Notes under the pieces: generated by a model
Seen by the model: only the letters and a program-made list of their open reading frames with translations
Database searches by the model: none
What the model was told of the DNA's origin: nothing
Source of the DNA: Stappia sp. 28M-7
GTDB lineage: Bacteria > Pseudomonadota > Alphaproteobacteria > Rhizobiales > Stappiaceae
Length of the DNA: 64,000 bases
Reading direction: 5' to 3'
Assembly: GCF_014252955.1 (NCBI RefSeq)
Contig: NZ_JACMIA010000001.1
Span: 744,001 to 808,000 of the forward strand
Shown: piece after piece, positions 15,632-24,360 of the stretch
Position numbering within the stretch: position 1 is the first letter of the stretch
How the letters are laid out: each line of letters opens with the position of its first letter
Made by a program: the position numbers and the translations under genes

Positions 15632-16333
15632 TCAGTAGACGGCCGATTCCATGTAGCGGGCGAGATCCAGCAGGTCGAAGGCGACGATGTCCCAACTGTC
15701 GCGGGGGGCGAGGTCGTTGCGCTGATCGGCGCCGAATTCCTTCGGCCTTGCAAAGAAGGCGGTCTTCAGTCCCACCGCCCGGGCGGCGGCCAGGTCGGCA
15801 TTGTGGGCGGAGGCATACATGACCTCGGACGGCTGCAGGTCGAGCGTCGCCGCCGCCTTGAGGAACAGGCTGCCGTCGTGCGTCTGCCCGTCCAGCAGGT
15901 CCGATCCCAGCACGAGATCCCACGGCAGGCCCGCATGCTTGGCGAGCCAGGTCATCGGTGCGGTCGGAAGGTCGGTGCAGGCGGCGATGACATATTCGCG
16001 CCGCAACGCGCGCAGGCCCGGCACGCTGTCCGGCCAGGCCGGGAAGCGCTGCCAGCAGGACAGAAGCAATTCCTGTTCGCGGCTGCCGGCCGAAGCTTCG
16101 AGTCCGGCTTCTTCCAGAACCCTGATCAGGCTTTCAGCCAGGTGTTCCTGCGCCTGGATCGCTCCCGTGCTGGAAGCCAGCCGCGCGCGATAGTCCCTGT
16201 ACCATGCACTTGCCAGGGTACTCGCCGAGATGTCCTTGCCACTTTTTGCGAAGGCGCGTTCGAAACCGCTGGATAGACCCCTGTTCCAATCGACAATGGT
16301 GCCCAATACATCAAAGAAAATAGCTTTTACCAC
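15632..16333 (-). CDS. HAD-superfamily hydrolase, haloacid dehalogenase type II-like
   Basis: A 233-residue cytoplasmic HAD protein. The nucleophile motif is IFFDVLGTIVDWNRG (Asp8). The C-terminal region YASAHNADLAAARAVGLKTAFFARP strongly resembles L-2-haloacid dehalogenases (normally AAHNxDLxAAxxxGxxTAFxxRP). Motif II, usually LSNG in dehalogenases, reads AACTDLP here, so the dehalogenase Ser/Asn pair is not conserved. It may be a dehalogenase variant or a phosphatase-like relative. Transcribed towards the thiolase gene; the gap upstream of it is long. Confidence 0.72.
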   Translation of the reverse strand: MVKAIFFDVLGTIVDWNRGLSSGFERAFAKSGKDISASTLASAWYRDYRARLASSTGAIQAQEHLAESLIRVLEEAGLEASAGSREQELLLSCWQRFPAWPDSVPGLRALRREYVIAACTDLPTAPMTWLAKHAGLPWDLVLGSDLLDGQTHDGSLFLKAAATLDLQPSEVMYASAHNADLAAARAVGLKTAFFARPKEFGADQRNDLAPRDSWDIVAFDLLDLARYMESAVY

Positions 16334-16860
16334 GGGTTTTCACTCGATACCGATATGTCTGAAACGCTACTGGGGTGACCAGTATTAGTTGCTTGACTGT
16401 GGGAATCAACCAAGAGTCTTCCTTGTCGCAGGTACAGTAACATTCCCTAACCTGAATTCCTGAAGAAAGCAGAATTATGGATAAGGGGCGAAAACCAAAA
16501 AGAAAACACAGGAAATCTCATCAATGTTGAGCGGGATTCGATAATTTTTCGAAATTATGGCGAAGCGGTTGCAAAGGCTCGCAAGAGCGCGCCAAAGACT
16601 ACGGTTCTGAATTCCGTCAAGGGAAAACCTCTCTCTTGGGTTGTGGTCGGGCGACAGGACGCCTTTTCGTCTTGCGGCAGCAAATTCGTGTCGGCTGCCG
16701 GCAAGCATTTCGGATCCGCCCGCCTCCAAAACCGCCGGAAGCCCGATCCGTAGCATGATTTTTCCCTGCCGCTTCCCTCGATTGAAATGCCATGCCCGGC
16801 GCAAGCGGGGCCGAGGCTTTATCTCTAGGGCTGTTTCAGACCGCCCGGAGATCGCGCCAG
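16334..16860. other. Long gap between the HAD gene and cysG
   Basis: 527 bases with no supported gene and clearly lower GC than its surroundings (about 16330-16620). It should hold the divergent promoters of the HAD gene and the sulfur operon. An ATAATTT/AAATTAT hairpin with a TTCG loop is at 16541-16558. Frames here lack ribosome sites and coding bias. Confidence 0.5.
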
Positions 16861-18306
16861 ATGGCACGCCACGCACAGGCATCGGATCGCAAGCTCGCTG
16901 TCTTCCCGGCCTTTCACAAGGTCGAGGGCAAGCGCGTCGTCGTCGTGGGCGGCGGCGACGAGGCAGCCGCCAAGGTTCGTCTCCTCGCCGAGACGCTCGC
17001 CGATATCGTCGTCATTGCGCCGCAGGCCGAGGACGTCCTGCGGGACGCCGTAGCCCGTGCCGGCGGCACCATTCTCGCTGAAGCCTTCGCTCCCGCTCAC
17101 CTTGAGGGTGCCGTCCTCGTCTTTGCCGCCAGCGGCGACGAAGCGGAAGATACCGCCGTGGTGGCGGCCGCACGCGCGCTGGGGCTTCCGGCCAATGCGG
17201 TCGATCGGCCGGAGATCTGCGACTTCTATGTCGGCGCGCTGGTCAACCGCGCGCCGGTCGCCGTCGCCATCACCTCCACCGGCGTCGGCCCGGTGCTGGC
17301 CCGCCACATCCGTGCGCGCATCGAGGCGATGCTGCCGCGCGAGACCGGTGATCTCGCCCGCCTTGCCGAGAGCTTCCGCGACACGGTCGTTCGGGTCATC
17401 GCCAGCGGCGTCGAGCGTCGGCGCTTCTGGGCCCGCTTCTTCTCCGGCCCGGTCGCTGCCCATCTGCAGTCCGGGCGCCCGGATGCGGCGCGCGCCGAGG
17501 CGCAGCGCCTGCTCAACACCCGCAACGAGGAAGCCGGCTTCGTCTGGCTGGTCGGCGCCGGCCCCGGTGCCGAGGACCTCTTGACCCTTCGCGCACAGCG
17601 CCTGCTGCAGGAGGCCGACGTCATCGTGCACGACGCGCTGGTGCCCGAGGCGGTCGTCGCCATGGGCCGGCGCGATGCGGAACGCATTTCGGTCGGCAAG
17701 CGCAAGGGTCGTCACTCGGTTTCGCAAGCCGAGATCAACGCGATCCTGGTGCGCGAGGCCTCGCACGGCCGCCGCGTCGTGCGGCTGAAGGCGGGCGATC
17801 CGCTGGTCTTCGGCCGCGCCGGCGAGGAGATCGCCGCCCTGCGCGCCGCCGGCATCGCCCATGACGTGGTGCCCGGCGTCACCGCGGCCCTGGCCGCCGC
17901 CGCCAGCACCCGCATTCCGCTCACCCTGCGCGGCGTTGCCTCCGACCTCGTCTTCGCCACCGGCCACGACCGGGACGGCGAGACGCTGCCGTCCTGGGGC
18001 GCGCTGGCGCTGCAGGGCGCGACCGTTGCCGTCTACATGGGCCGCACGGTCGCCGTCCGCGTCGCCGACCGCCTGCTGGAGGCCGGGCTGTCGCCCGCCA
18101 TCCCCGTTGCGGTGGTCGAGAACGCGGCGCAGCGCAACGAGCGTTTCTTTGCCGGCACGCTCGCCGACCTGCCGGCGCTTGAGGACCGTCACGAGATCGA
18201 CGGCCCGACCCTCATCATCATCGGCGAGGCCGTCGGCCATGCCGATCTCGCGAACAGCCAGCCCCTGCGCGTCGTGCCGGCCGAAAGGGCCGTGGTCGCC
18301 GCATAG
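16861..18306 (+). CDS. cysG: Siroheme synthase (precorrin-2 dehydrogenase/ferrochelatase + uroporphyrinogen-III methyltransferase)
   Basis: A 481-residue fusion making siroheme, the prosthetic group of the sulfite reductase encoded downstream. The N-terminal CysG-B half has the NAD-binding VVVVGGGDEAAAKVR at 26-40 and DFYVGALVNRAPVAVAITSTGVGPVLARHIR. The SUMT half starts at about residue 229 with VWLVGAGPGAEDLLTLRAQRLLQEADVIVHDALV and continues through RLKAGDPLVFGRAGEEI and VPGVTAALAAAA. ATG at 16861 is preferred over an upstream in-frame ATG at 16792 because the homologous N-terminus begins there. First gene of the assimilatory sulfur operon. Confidence 0.95.
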   Translation: MARHAQASDRKLAVFPAFHKVEGKRVVVVGGGDEAAAKVRLLAETLADIVVIAPQAEDVLRDAVARAGGTILAEAFAPAHLEGAVLVFAASGDEAEDTAVVAAARALGLPANAVDRPEICDFYVGALVNRAPVAVAITSTGVGPVLARHIRARIEAMLPRETGDLARLAESFRDTVVRVIASGVERRRFWARFFSGPVAAHLQSGRPDAARAEAQRLLNTRNEEAGFVWLVGAGPGAEDLLTLRAQRLLQEADVIVHDALVPEAVVAMGRRDAERISVGKRKGRHSVSQAEINAILVREASHGRRVVRLKAGDPLVFGRAGEEIAALRAAGIAHDVVPGVTAALAAAASTRIPLTLRGVASDLVFATGHDRDGETLPSWGALALQGATVAVYMGRTVAVRVADRLLEAGLSPAIPVAVVENAAQRNERFFAGTLADLPALEDRHEIDGPTLIIIGEAVGHADLANSQPLRVVPAERAVVAA

Positions 18307-18327
18307 CCCCCCTGAAGGAGCGATTGC

Positions 18328-18633
18328 ATGAAGGCTTTGACAGCCAACCGACTGATCGATGGCGAAGTGGTGTGGCTCGGCCGCTCCGGCCAGTGGGTGG
18401 AGACCCTGGCCAGCGCCTGGCTGCTGGAAACGCCCGAGGCTATCGCCGAGGCGGAAGCGGCAGGGGCTGAGGCCGAGGCGGCCCAGCTCATCGTCGAGCC
18501 CTATCTCATCGATCTGACGCGCCAGGACGGCGAGATCCTGCCGGTCCGCTTCCGCGAGAAGATCCGCGCCAAGGGGCCGACCGTGCGCCAGGACCTCGGC
18601 AAGCAGGCCCGGCGCGAGGTGTCGGCGGCCTGA
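18328..18633 (+). CDS. DUF2849 protein of the sulfite reductase operon
   Basis: A 101-residue cytoplasmic protein lying 21 bases after cysG, with GAAGGAG before its ATG. The N-terminus MKALTANRLIDGEVVWL…WVETLASAWL matches DUF2849, a small family found between cysG and cysI in alphaproteobacteria. It is rich in Glu and Ala in the middle (about residues 30-50) and basic at the end. Its strict neighbourhood suggests a role in sulfite reductase assembly or electron transfer, but no function has been established to my knowledge. Confidence 0.82.
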   Translation: MKALTANRLIDGEVVWLGRSGQWVETLASAWLLETPEAIAEAEAAGAEAEAAQLIVEPYLIDLTRQDGEILPVRFREKIRAKGPTVRQDLGKQARREVSAA

Positions 18634-18709
18634 TCCGGCCGCGACACGTTACCCGATAAGGACCCAGAACCCGGACGCGAAGCGATCCGCCGTTCCAGGA
18701 GTTGCAAGC

Positions 18710-20368
18710 ATGTACCGCTATGACGAGTTCGACGCCCATTTCGTGTCCGCCCGCGTGGACCAGTTCCGCGACCAGGTGCAGCGCCGCCTTGCCGGCGACC
18801 TGACGGAAGAGCAGTTCAAGCCGCTGCGGCTGATGAACGGCGTCTACCTGCAGCTCCACGCCTACATGCTGCGCATCGCCATCCCCTACGGCACGCTGAA
18901 TGCCGGCCAGATGCGGCGCCTTGCCCATGTCGCGCGTACCTATGATCGGGGCTACGGCCACTTCACCACGCGCCAGAACATCCAGTTCAACTGGCCGCGG
19001 CTGAAGGACATTCCCGAGATCCTGTCGCAGCTGGCGGAAGTCGAGATGCACGCGATTCAGACTTCGGGCAATTGCATCCGCAATGTCACGGCCGACCATT
19101 TCTCGGGTGCGGCCGCCGACGAGATCCTCGACCCGCGGCCCTATGCCGAGATCCTGCGCCAGTGGTCCTCGCTGCATCCGGAGTTCTCGTATCTGCCGCG
19201 CAAGTTCAAGATCGCGGTCACCGGCGCCCCGCACGACCGCGCGGCGGTGCAGGTGCACGATATCGGCCTGCAGGCGGTGCGCGATGCTGACGGCAATGTA
19301 GGCTTCCGCGTCTTCGTCGGCGGCGGCCTTGGCCGTACCCCGATGGTCGGCCGGCTGGTGCGCGAGTTCCTGCCCGAGGCGGACCTGCTCGCCTACAGCG
19401 AGGCGATCCTGCGCGTCTACAACCGCTACGGCCGCCGCGACAACAAGTACAAGGCCCGTATCAAGATCCTGGTCCACGAGACCGGCCTTGAGGAGCTCAA
19501 GGCCGATATCGAGGCGGAATTCGCCGAAATCCGCGACGGTGTCCTGACGCTGCCGGCCTCGGAGATCGAGCGCATCACCGCCTATTTCGCGCCGCCGGCC
19601 TTCGAGGTCGCGGTCGGGGACGAGGCGGTGCTGGACGCGGCCATCGCCGCGGATCCGCAGCTCGAGGCCTTTGCCGCGCGCAACGTCCACCCGCACCGCG
19701 CGCCCGGCTATGCCAGCCTCACCATCTCGCTGAAGCCCATCGGCAAGGCGCCGGGCGATGCCACGGCCGAACAGATGGAGGTCGTCGCCGACCTTGCAGA
19801 GCGTTATGGCCATGACGAGATCCGCGTCAGCCACGAGCAGAACCTGGTGCTGCCGCATGTGCGTCGCCGCGACATCCCGGCGATCCACGCCGCGCTGGTC
19901 GCAGCGGGCCTGGGCGAGGCCAATGCGGGCCTGGTGACGGACATCATTGCCTGCCCGGGGCTCGACTATTGCGCCCTTGCCACCGCCCGCTCGATCCCGG
20001 TCGCGCAGCGCATTTCCGAGCGTTTCGCCTCGCCCGAGCGTCAGCGCGAGATCGGCGATCTCAAGATCAAGATCTCGGGCTGCATCAATGCCTGCGGCCA
20101 TCACCATGTCGGCCATATCGGCATTCTCGGCGTCGAGAAGAAGGGCGAGGAATACTACCAGATCACCCTTGGCGGCTCGGCCGACGAGAACACCTCGGTC
20201 GGCGAGATCATCGGTCGCGGCTTCTCGTATGACGAGGTCGTCGATGCGATCGAGAAGGTCGTCGACACCTATGTCGGCCTGCGCGAAACCCCGCAGGAAG
20301 ACTTCCTGGCCGCCTATCGCCGTGTCGGCGATCAACCGTTCAAGGAGGCGCTCTATGGCACTGCGTGA
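18710..20368 (+). CDS. cysI: Nitrite/sulfite reductase hemoprotein (assimilatory sulfite reductase)
   Basis: A 552-residue siroheme/[4Fe-4S] enzyme reducing sulfite to sulfide with six electrons. The cluster-siroheme cysteines are C415 and C421 (CPGLDYC) and C458 and C462 (GCINACG). The upstream RTYDRGYGHFTTRQNIQFNW is the substrate/siroheme-binding region of the family's first half. No flavoprotein subunit (CysJ) gene lies in the operon; the ferredoxin-NADP reductase downstream suggests ferredoxin is the electron donor. The end overlaps cysH by 14 bases. Confidence 0.93.
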   Translation: MYRYDEFDAHFVSARVDQFRDQVQRRLAGDLTEEQFKPLRLMNGVYLQLHAYMLRIAIPYGTLNAGQMRRLAHVARTYDRGYGHFTTRQNIQFNWPRLKDIPEILSQLAEVEMHAIQTSGNCIRNVTADHFSGAAADEILDPRPYAEILRQWSSLHPEFSYLPRKFKIAVTGAPHDRAAVQVHDIGLQAVRDADGNVGFRVFVGGGLGRTPMVGRLVREFLPEADLLAYSEAILRVYNRYGRRDNKYKARIKILVHETGLEELKADIEAEFAEIRDGVLTLPASEIERITAYFAPPAFEVAVGDEAVLDAAIAADPQLEAFAARNVHPHRAPGYASLTISLKPIGKAPGDATAEQMEVVADLAERYGHDEIRVSHEQNLVLPHVRRRDIPAIHAALVAAGLGEANAGLVTDIIACPGLDYCALATARSIPVAQRISERFASPERQREIGDLKIKISGCINACGHHHVGHIGILGVEKKGEEYYQITLGGSADENTSVGEIIGRGFSYDEVVDAIEKVVDTYVGLRETPQEDFLAAYRRVGDQPFKEALYGTA

Positions 20369-21110
20369 GGCCTATGCGGTCCGCGAGGACCTGCCGACGC
20401 CGGCCCTCGACGCGGCCTGGCTCGCCGACCGGTTCGTCTCGGCCTCGGCGGAGGCGGTGATCGCCGCCGCGCGCGGCCGCTTCGGCGACCGGCTGGCGAT
20501 GGTGTCCTCCTTCGGCGCGGAAGCGGCGGTGCTCCTGCACCTCGTTTCGCGCGTCGACCGGACGATCCCCGTGCTGTTCATCGACACCGGCAAGCTGTTT
20601 CCCGACACGCTGCGCTACCGCGACCTCCTGGTCGAGCAGTTCGGCCTTTCGGACGTGCGCACCCTTGCGCCCGATCCGGCGGATCTCGAGGCCGTCGATC
20701 CGGCCGGCATGCTGTGGATGAGCGATACGGACGCCTGCTGCGAGATCCGCAAGGTCCGCCCGCTGGCGCGCGCGCTCAAGGGCTTCGACGCCTGGATCTC
20801 CGGGCGCAAGCGCTTCCAGGCGAGCACCCGCTCCAACATCCCGGTCTTCGAGGTCGATGGCGAGCGTATCAAGGTCAACCCGCTGGCCGACTGGGACCCG
20901 TCGGACCTGCGCGCCTATGCGCAGGCGCAGGACCTGCCCAGCCACCCGCTGGTCGCCAGGGGCTACCCGTCCATCGGCTGCATGCCCTGCACCAGCCCGG
21001 TGGCAGAGGGCGAGGACCCGCGCGCCGGCCGCTGGCGGGGGCGCGACAAGACCGAATGCGGCATTCATCTGGCCCTGCCGATGGAGAACGAACAGGGAGC
21101 CGGGATCTGA
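20355..21110 (+). CDS. cysH: Phosphoadenylyl/adenylyl-sulfate reductase (APS-type, [4Fe-4S])
   Basis: A 251-residue enzyme reducing activated sulfate to sulfite using thioredoxin. Substrate-binding motifs include SSFGAEAAVLLHLV, DTGKLFPDT and SGRKRFQASTR. The paired cysteines C128/C129 and C209/C212 bind a [4Fe-4S] cluster, which marks the APS-preferring class; catalytic C235 lies in KTECGIH. ATG at 20355 lies inside the end of cysI, with GGAGG just before it. The next gene starts 2 bases after the stop. Confidence 0.94.
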   Translation: MALREAYAVREDLPTPALDAAWLADRFVSASAEAVIAAARGRFGDRLAMVSSFGAEAAVLLHLVSRVDRTIPVLFIDTGKLFPDTLRYRDLLVEQFGLSDVRTLAPDPADLEAVDPAGMLWMSDTDACCEIRKVRPLARALKGFDAWISGRKRFQASTRSNIPVFEVDGERIKVNPLADWDPSDLRAYAQAQDLPSHPLVARGYPSIGCMPCTSPVAEGEDPRAGRWRGRDKTECGIHLALPMENEQGAGI

Positions 21111-21112
21111 CC

Positions 21113-21637
21113 ATGGCGGCAAGACTTTACCGTAACGGCGGCTTCGTCGCCGACACGTGGACCCATCTGGACGACGAGGCGGAGCTTCCGGCGGAAGGCG
21201 CGTTCGTCGTGCCGCTGGCCCGCTTCCTGGGGGCGGCGGCCGATCTGCCGCAGGGCGTCAAGCTTGCGCCGCTGGTCAAGGCGGGCGACGATCCGGCAAG
21301 CCTTGCCGGCCATCTCGCCGCGCTGGAGCTGGTGGTGGTGGACTTCGCCAAGTTTTCCGACGGGCGCGGCTACTCCACCGCCCGCCTGCTGCGCCAGCGC
21401 TACGGCTTTGCCGGCGAAGTCCGGGCGAGCGGCGACGTGCTGCTCGACCAGATCCCGTTGATGCGGCGGGTCGGGTTCGATGCGTTTTCGGTCGTCAACG
21501 AGCCGACGATCCGGGCGCTGGAGGCTGGCCACGACGTCGACGTGCCACTATACCTCCAACCTGCGGAACGGGCAGGCGAGGTGCCTGCTGGCGCGCGCTA
21601 CTGGGCCCGGCGCCCGGCAGGTGCGCAGCTTTCCTGA
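21113..21637 (+). CDS. DUF934 protein (sulfur-assimilation operon)
   Basis: A 174-residue protein. DUF934 pattern is evident: VVPLARFLGAAADLPQGVKLAPL, then VVVDFAKFSDGRGYSTARLLRQRYGFAGEVRASGDVLLDQIPLMRRVGFDAF. Such genes accompany cysI/cysH in many proteobacteria and the protein is sometimes annotated as an oxidoreductase, without proof. The start overlaps the cysH end region by spacing only (2 bases). It may assist electron supply to the reductases. Last of the tightly packed part of the operon; fpr follows after 82 bases. Confidence 0.88.
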   Translation: MAARLYRNGGFVADTWTHLDDEAELPAEGAFVVPLARFLGAAADLPQGVKLAPLVKAGDDPASLAGHLAALELVVVDFAKFSDGRGYSTARLLRQRYGFAGEVRASGDVLLDQIPLMRRVGFDAFSVVNEPTIRALEAGHDVDVPLYLQPAERAGEVPAGARYWARRPAGAQLS

Positions 21638-21719
21638 TGTCGCCGGCGCGCCGTTTGGCTATTCTGCCGCCGGACATTCGGGTACACGTATTGTTCGACA
21701 TGTAGTGAGGATGCAACGC

Positions 21720-22532
21720 ATGAATGTGGTCAATCTTGCCGGCGATCTCGCCGACGCCGTACCCGCCGGCGCCACCGCCGAGACGGTGACCGAGGTTCAG
21801 CACTACACGGACGACCTGTTCCGCTTCCGCATGACGCGCCCTGCGAGCTTCCGCTTCCGTTCGGGAGAGTTCGTGATGATCGGCCTGATGGTCGGCGACA
21901 AGCCGGTCTTCCGCGCCTATTCCATCGCCTCTCCGTCCTGGGACGAGGAGCTGGAATTCTTCTCGATCAAGGTTCCCGACGGCCCGCTGACCCAGCATCT
22001 GCAGAAGATCAAGGTCGGCGACAAGGTCCTGATGAAGAAGAAGCCGACCGGCACGCTCGTCAACGACGCGCTGGTTTCCGGCAAGCGCCTCTACATGTTC
22101 TCCACCGGCACCGGCTTTGCGCCCTTCGCCAGCCTGATCCGCGATCCGGAGACCTACGAGAAGTTCGAGGAGGTGATCGTCACCCACTCGTGCCGCTTCG
22201 TGGCGGAGCTCGCCTATTCGCAGCAGACGGTGGCCGCCACCCGCGATGACCCGCTGATCGGCGAGCTCGCGGCCAGCCAGCTGCGCCTGTTCACCTCGAC
22301 CACCCGCGAGCCGCACGAGCATACCGGCCGCATCACCACCCTGATCGAGAATGGCGACCTGTTCCGCGCGCTCGGCGTGCCGCCGCTCGATCCGGAAACC
22401 GACCGGGCGATGATCTGCGGCTCGATGGCGATGCTCAAGGACACCAAGGCGCTGCTCGAGGCTGCCGGCCTGACCGAGGGGGCCAACAACCGCCCGGCCG
22501 AGTTCGTCATCGAAAGGGCCTTCGTCGGCTGA
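21720..22532 (+). CDS. fpr: Ferredoxin--NADP+ reductase
   Basis: A 270-residue FAD enzyme moving electrons between NADPH and ferredoxin or flavodoxin. FAD-binding RAYSIAS and the NADP-binding FSTGTGFAPFASLIRDP are in the usual places, and the end ERAFVG is the bacterial Fpr C-terminus. The ATG at 21720 is chosen because GTGAGG lies before it; an in-frame ATG at 21711 is too close to that site. As the downstream member of the cys cluster it is the natural reductant source for a CysI without CysJ (inference). Confidence 0.92.
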   Translation: MNVVNLAGDLADAVPAGATAETVTEVQHYTDDLFRFRMTRPASFRFRSGEFVMIGLMVGDKPVFRAYSIASPSWDEELEFFSIKVPDGPLTQHLQKIKVGDKVLMKKKPTGTLVNDALVSGKRLYMFSTGTGFAPFASLIRDPETYEKFEEVIVTHSCRFVAELAYSQQTVAATRDDPLIGELAASQLRLFTSTTREPHEHTGRITTLIENGDLFRALGVPPLDPETDRAMICGSMAMLKDTKALLEAAGLTEGANNRPAEFVIERAFVG

Positions 22533-22610
22533 CGACTTTTGCCCCCCTTGCGCTGCTTGCCCGTGGCTGACATGAGTGTGACGCCGTGTCGCGGCGCATC
22601 GGGAGAGTTT

Positions 22611-23240
22611 ATGCAAAAAGAAGACAGGCAGGACCCGGCCGAACGGGATGGGGAAGAGGCTGTGCGCGTGATTTCGGAGCGCAGCCTCTACGAGGGCTTC
22701 GGCACCTACCGAGAGATGGTTGTCGAACAGCCGCTGGCCTCCGGCGGCAATATTGAGATTTCAAGAGAGTTTCAGGCACGGCGCGATGTCGTCGCCGTTC
22801 TTCCCTATGATCCGGTGCGGCGGGTCGCCTTGCTCGCCCGCCAGCTCCGCGTACCGCTTTTCGCCCGCGGCGATCATGACGGTTACCTAGAGGAAGTGCC
22901 GGCCGGTTACATCGACGAAGGCGAGGTCGCCGACGAGGCCGCCCGCCGCGAGGCCGCCGAGGAAGTCGGCGTCAAGGTCGGCGAGCTGGAACACGTCGCC
23001 GACGTCTTTCCCTCGCCCGGCGCCATCACCGAACGGCTCAGTCTCTATCTTGCCCGCTACGGCGCCGGCGATGTCGTCTCCAGCGGCGGCGGCCTTGCCG
23101 AGGAGGGCGAGGAGATCGAGGTGCTGGAATGGCCCATCGCCCGCCTCGGCGAAGCGGTGCAGGAGGGCAGCCTCCACGACGCCAAGACGCTGATCCTGGT
23201 TCAGGCCCTGATGTTGCGTGCGCCCGAGCTTTTCTCGTAG
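22611..23240 (+). CDS. Nudix hydrolase (ADP-sugar/nucleoside diphosphatase type)
   Basis: A 209-residue protein with a complete Nudix box: G, five residues, E, seven residues, then REAAEEVGV (around residues 102-124). The box binds the metal and positions the diphosphate of ADP-ribose-like substrates. The following VFPSPGAITERLSLYLARY is typical of the NudF/YffH (ADP-ribose or GDP-mannose) class. ATG at 22611 has GGGAGAG 4 bases before it, so the earlier in-frame starts are not needed. Housecleaning or signalling role; substrate not certain. Confidence 0.88.
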   Translation: MQKEDRQDPAERDGEEAVRVISERSLYEGFGTYREMVVEQPLASGGNIEISREFQARRDVVAVLPYDPVRRVALLARQLRVPLFARGDHDGYLEEVPAGYIDEGEVADEAARREAAEEVGVKVGELEHVADVFPSPGAITERLSLYLARYGAGDVVSSGGGLAEEGEEIEVLEWPIARLGEAVQEGSLHDAKTLILVQALMLRAPELFS

Positions 23241-23282
23241 CCTTGCCGCTATCGTATCTCCAACACGCGAAAAGGGACCGCC

Positions 23283-24287
23283 ATGCCGATGAACCGCGTC
23301 GTGCGTCTGGTCAAGCGCCCGGCCCCGGGCCTTGTCACGCCGGATTGCTTCGAGATCCGGGACGAGCCGCTGCCGGAGCCGGGGGAGGGCGAGTTCCGCG
23401 TCCGCATCAGCCATGTCTCGCTGGATCCGGCCATGCGCGGCTGGGTCAATGAGGGCAAGTCCTACGTGCCGCCCGTTGGCCTCGGCGATGTCATGCGCTC
23501 CTTTTCCGCCGGTGTCGTGGAGGCCTCGCGCAATCCCGACTTCCAGGAGGGCGAGGCCGTCGTCGGCCTGTTCGGCGTGCAGACCCATGCCGTGTCGGAC
23601 GGCAAGGGCGTGCAGCGCGCCGACACCTCGATCGCTCCGCTGCAAAGCTGGATCGGCGGCCTCGGCATGCCGGGCCTGACCGCCTATTTCGGCCTGCTGC
23701 GGGTTGCCGAGGCGAAGGAGGGCGATACGGTGGTCGTTTCCGCCGCCTCCGGCGCGGTCGGCTCCATCGTCGGCCAGATCGCCAGGATCAAGGGCTGCCG
23801 GGCGGTCGGCATCGCCGGTGGACCTGAAAAGTGCCGGGCGCTGGTCGAGGAGGACGGGTTCGACGCGGCGGTCGACTACAAGGCCGGCAATCTTACCGCG
23901 GATCTGGCCGCTGCCTGTCCGGGGGGCATCGACGTCAATTTCGAGAATGTCGGCGGCGAGATCCTCGACACGGTGCTGGCGCAGATGAACACGTTCGGGC
24001 GCATTGCCGTCTGCGGCCTGATCTCGGCCTACAACGCGACGACGCCGCAGCCGGGTCCCGCCAACCTGCGGTTTCTGCTGACCCAGCGGCTGCGCATGCA
24101 GGGCTTCATCGTCTTCGACTTCATCCGCGAAAACCCGGTCGCCCTTGCCGACCTGTCGCAATGGGTCTCGCAAGGGCGGCTGAAGTTCCGCGAGGACGTG
24201 CGCGAGGGCGGGGTGGACGCCTTCCCGCAGGTGCTGAACCTGCTCTATACCGGCGGAAATTTCGGCAAGCTTTCGCTGAAAGTCTGA
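23283..24287 (+). CDS. NADP-dependent oxidoreductase (zinc-free MDR, PTGR/leukotriene B4 dehydrogenase-like)
   Basis: A 334-residue medium-chain reductase. MNRVVRLVKRPAPGLV starts the domain, and the nucleotide-binding region is VVSAASGAVGSIVGQIARIKGCRAVGIAGG near residues 150-180. The VDYKAGN and NFENVGGEILDTVLAQMN segments are typical of curcumin/DHC and enone reductases of this group, and catalytic zinc ligands are absent. It should reduce alpha,beta-unsaturated ketones or aldehydes with NADPH. It is a separate unit 42 bases after the Nudix gene. Confidence 0.88.
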   Translation: MPMNRVVRLVKRPAPGLVTPDCFEIRDEPLPEPGEGEFRVRISHVSLDPAMRGWVNEGKSYVPPVGLGDVMRSFSAGVVEASRNPDFQEGEAVVGLFGVQTHAVSDGKGVQRADTSIAPLQSWIGGLGMPGLTAYFGLLRVAEAKEGDTVVVSAASGAVGSIVGQIARIKGCRAVGIAGGPEKCRALVEEDGFDAAVDYKAGNLTADLAAACPGGIDVNFENVGGEILDTVLAQMNTFGRIAVCGLISAYNATTPQPGPANLRFLLTQRLRMQGFIVFDFIRENPVALADLSQWVSQGRLKFREDVREGGVDAFPQVLNLLYTGGNFGKLSLKV

Positions 24288-24360
24288 CCTCTCCGCCATC
24301 CTGCTGACAAGATGTCGCGGCCTCATCGAAGCCGTCTTTTTCGGACGGTGGGAGCGCGGG

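Noticed and set aside
16475-16882. Possible 135-residue protein on the minus strand upstream of cysG
   Set aside because: No ribosome site, no coding bias or domain, and it overlaps the certain cysG start.
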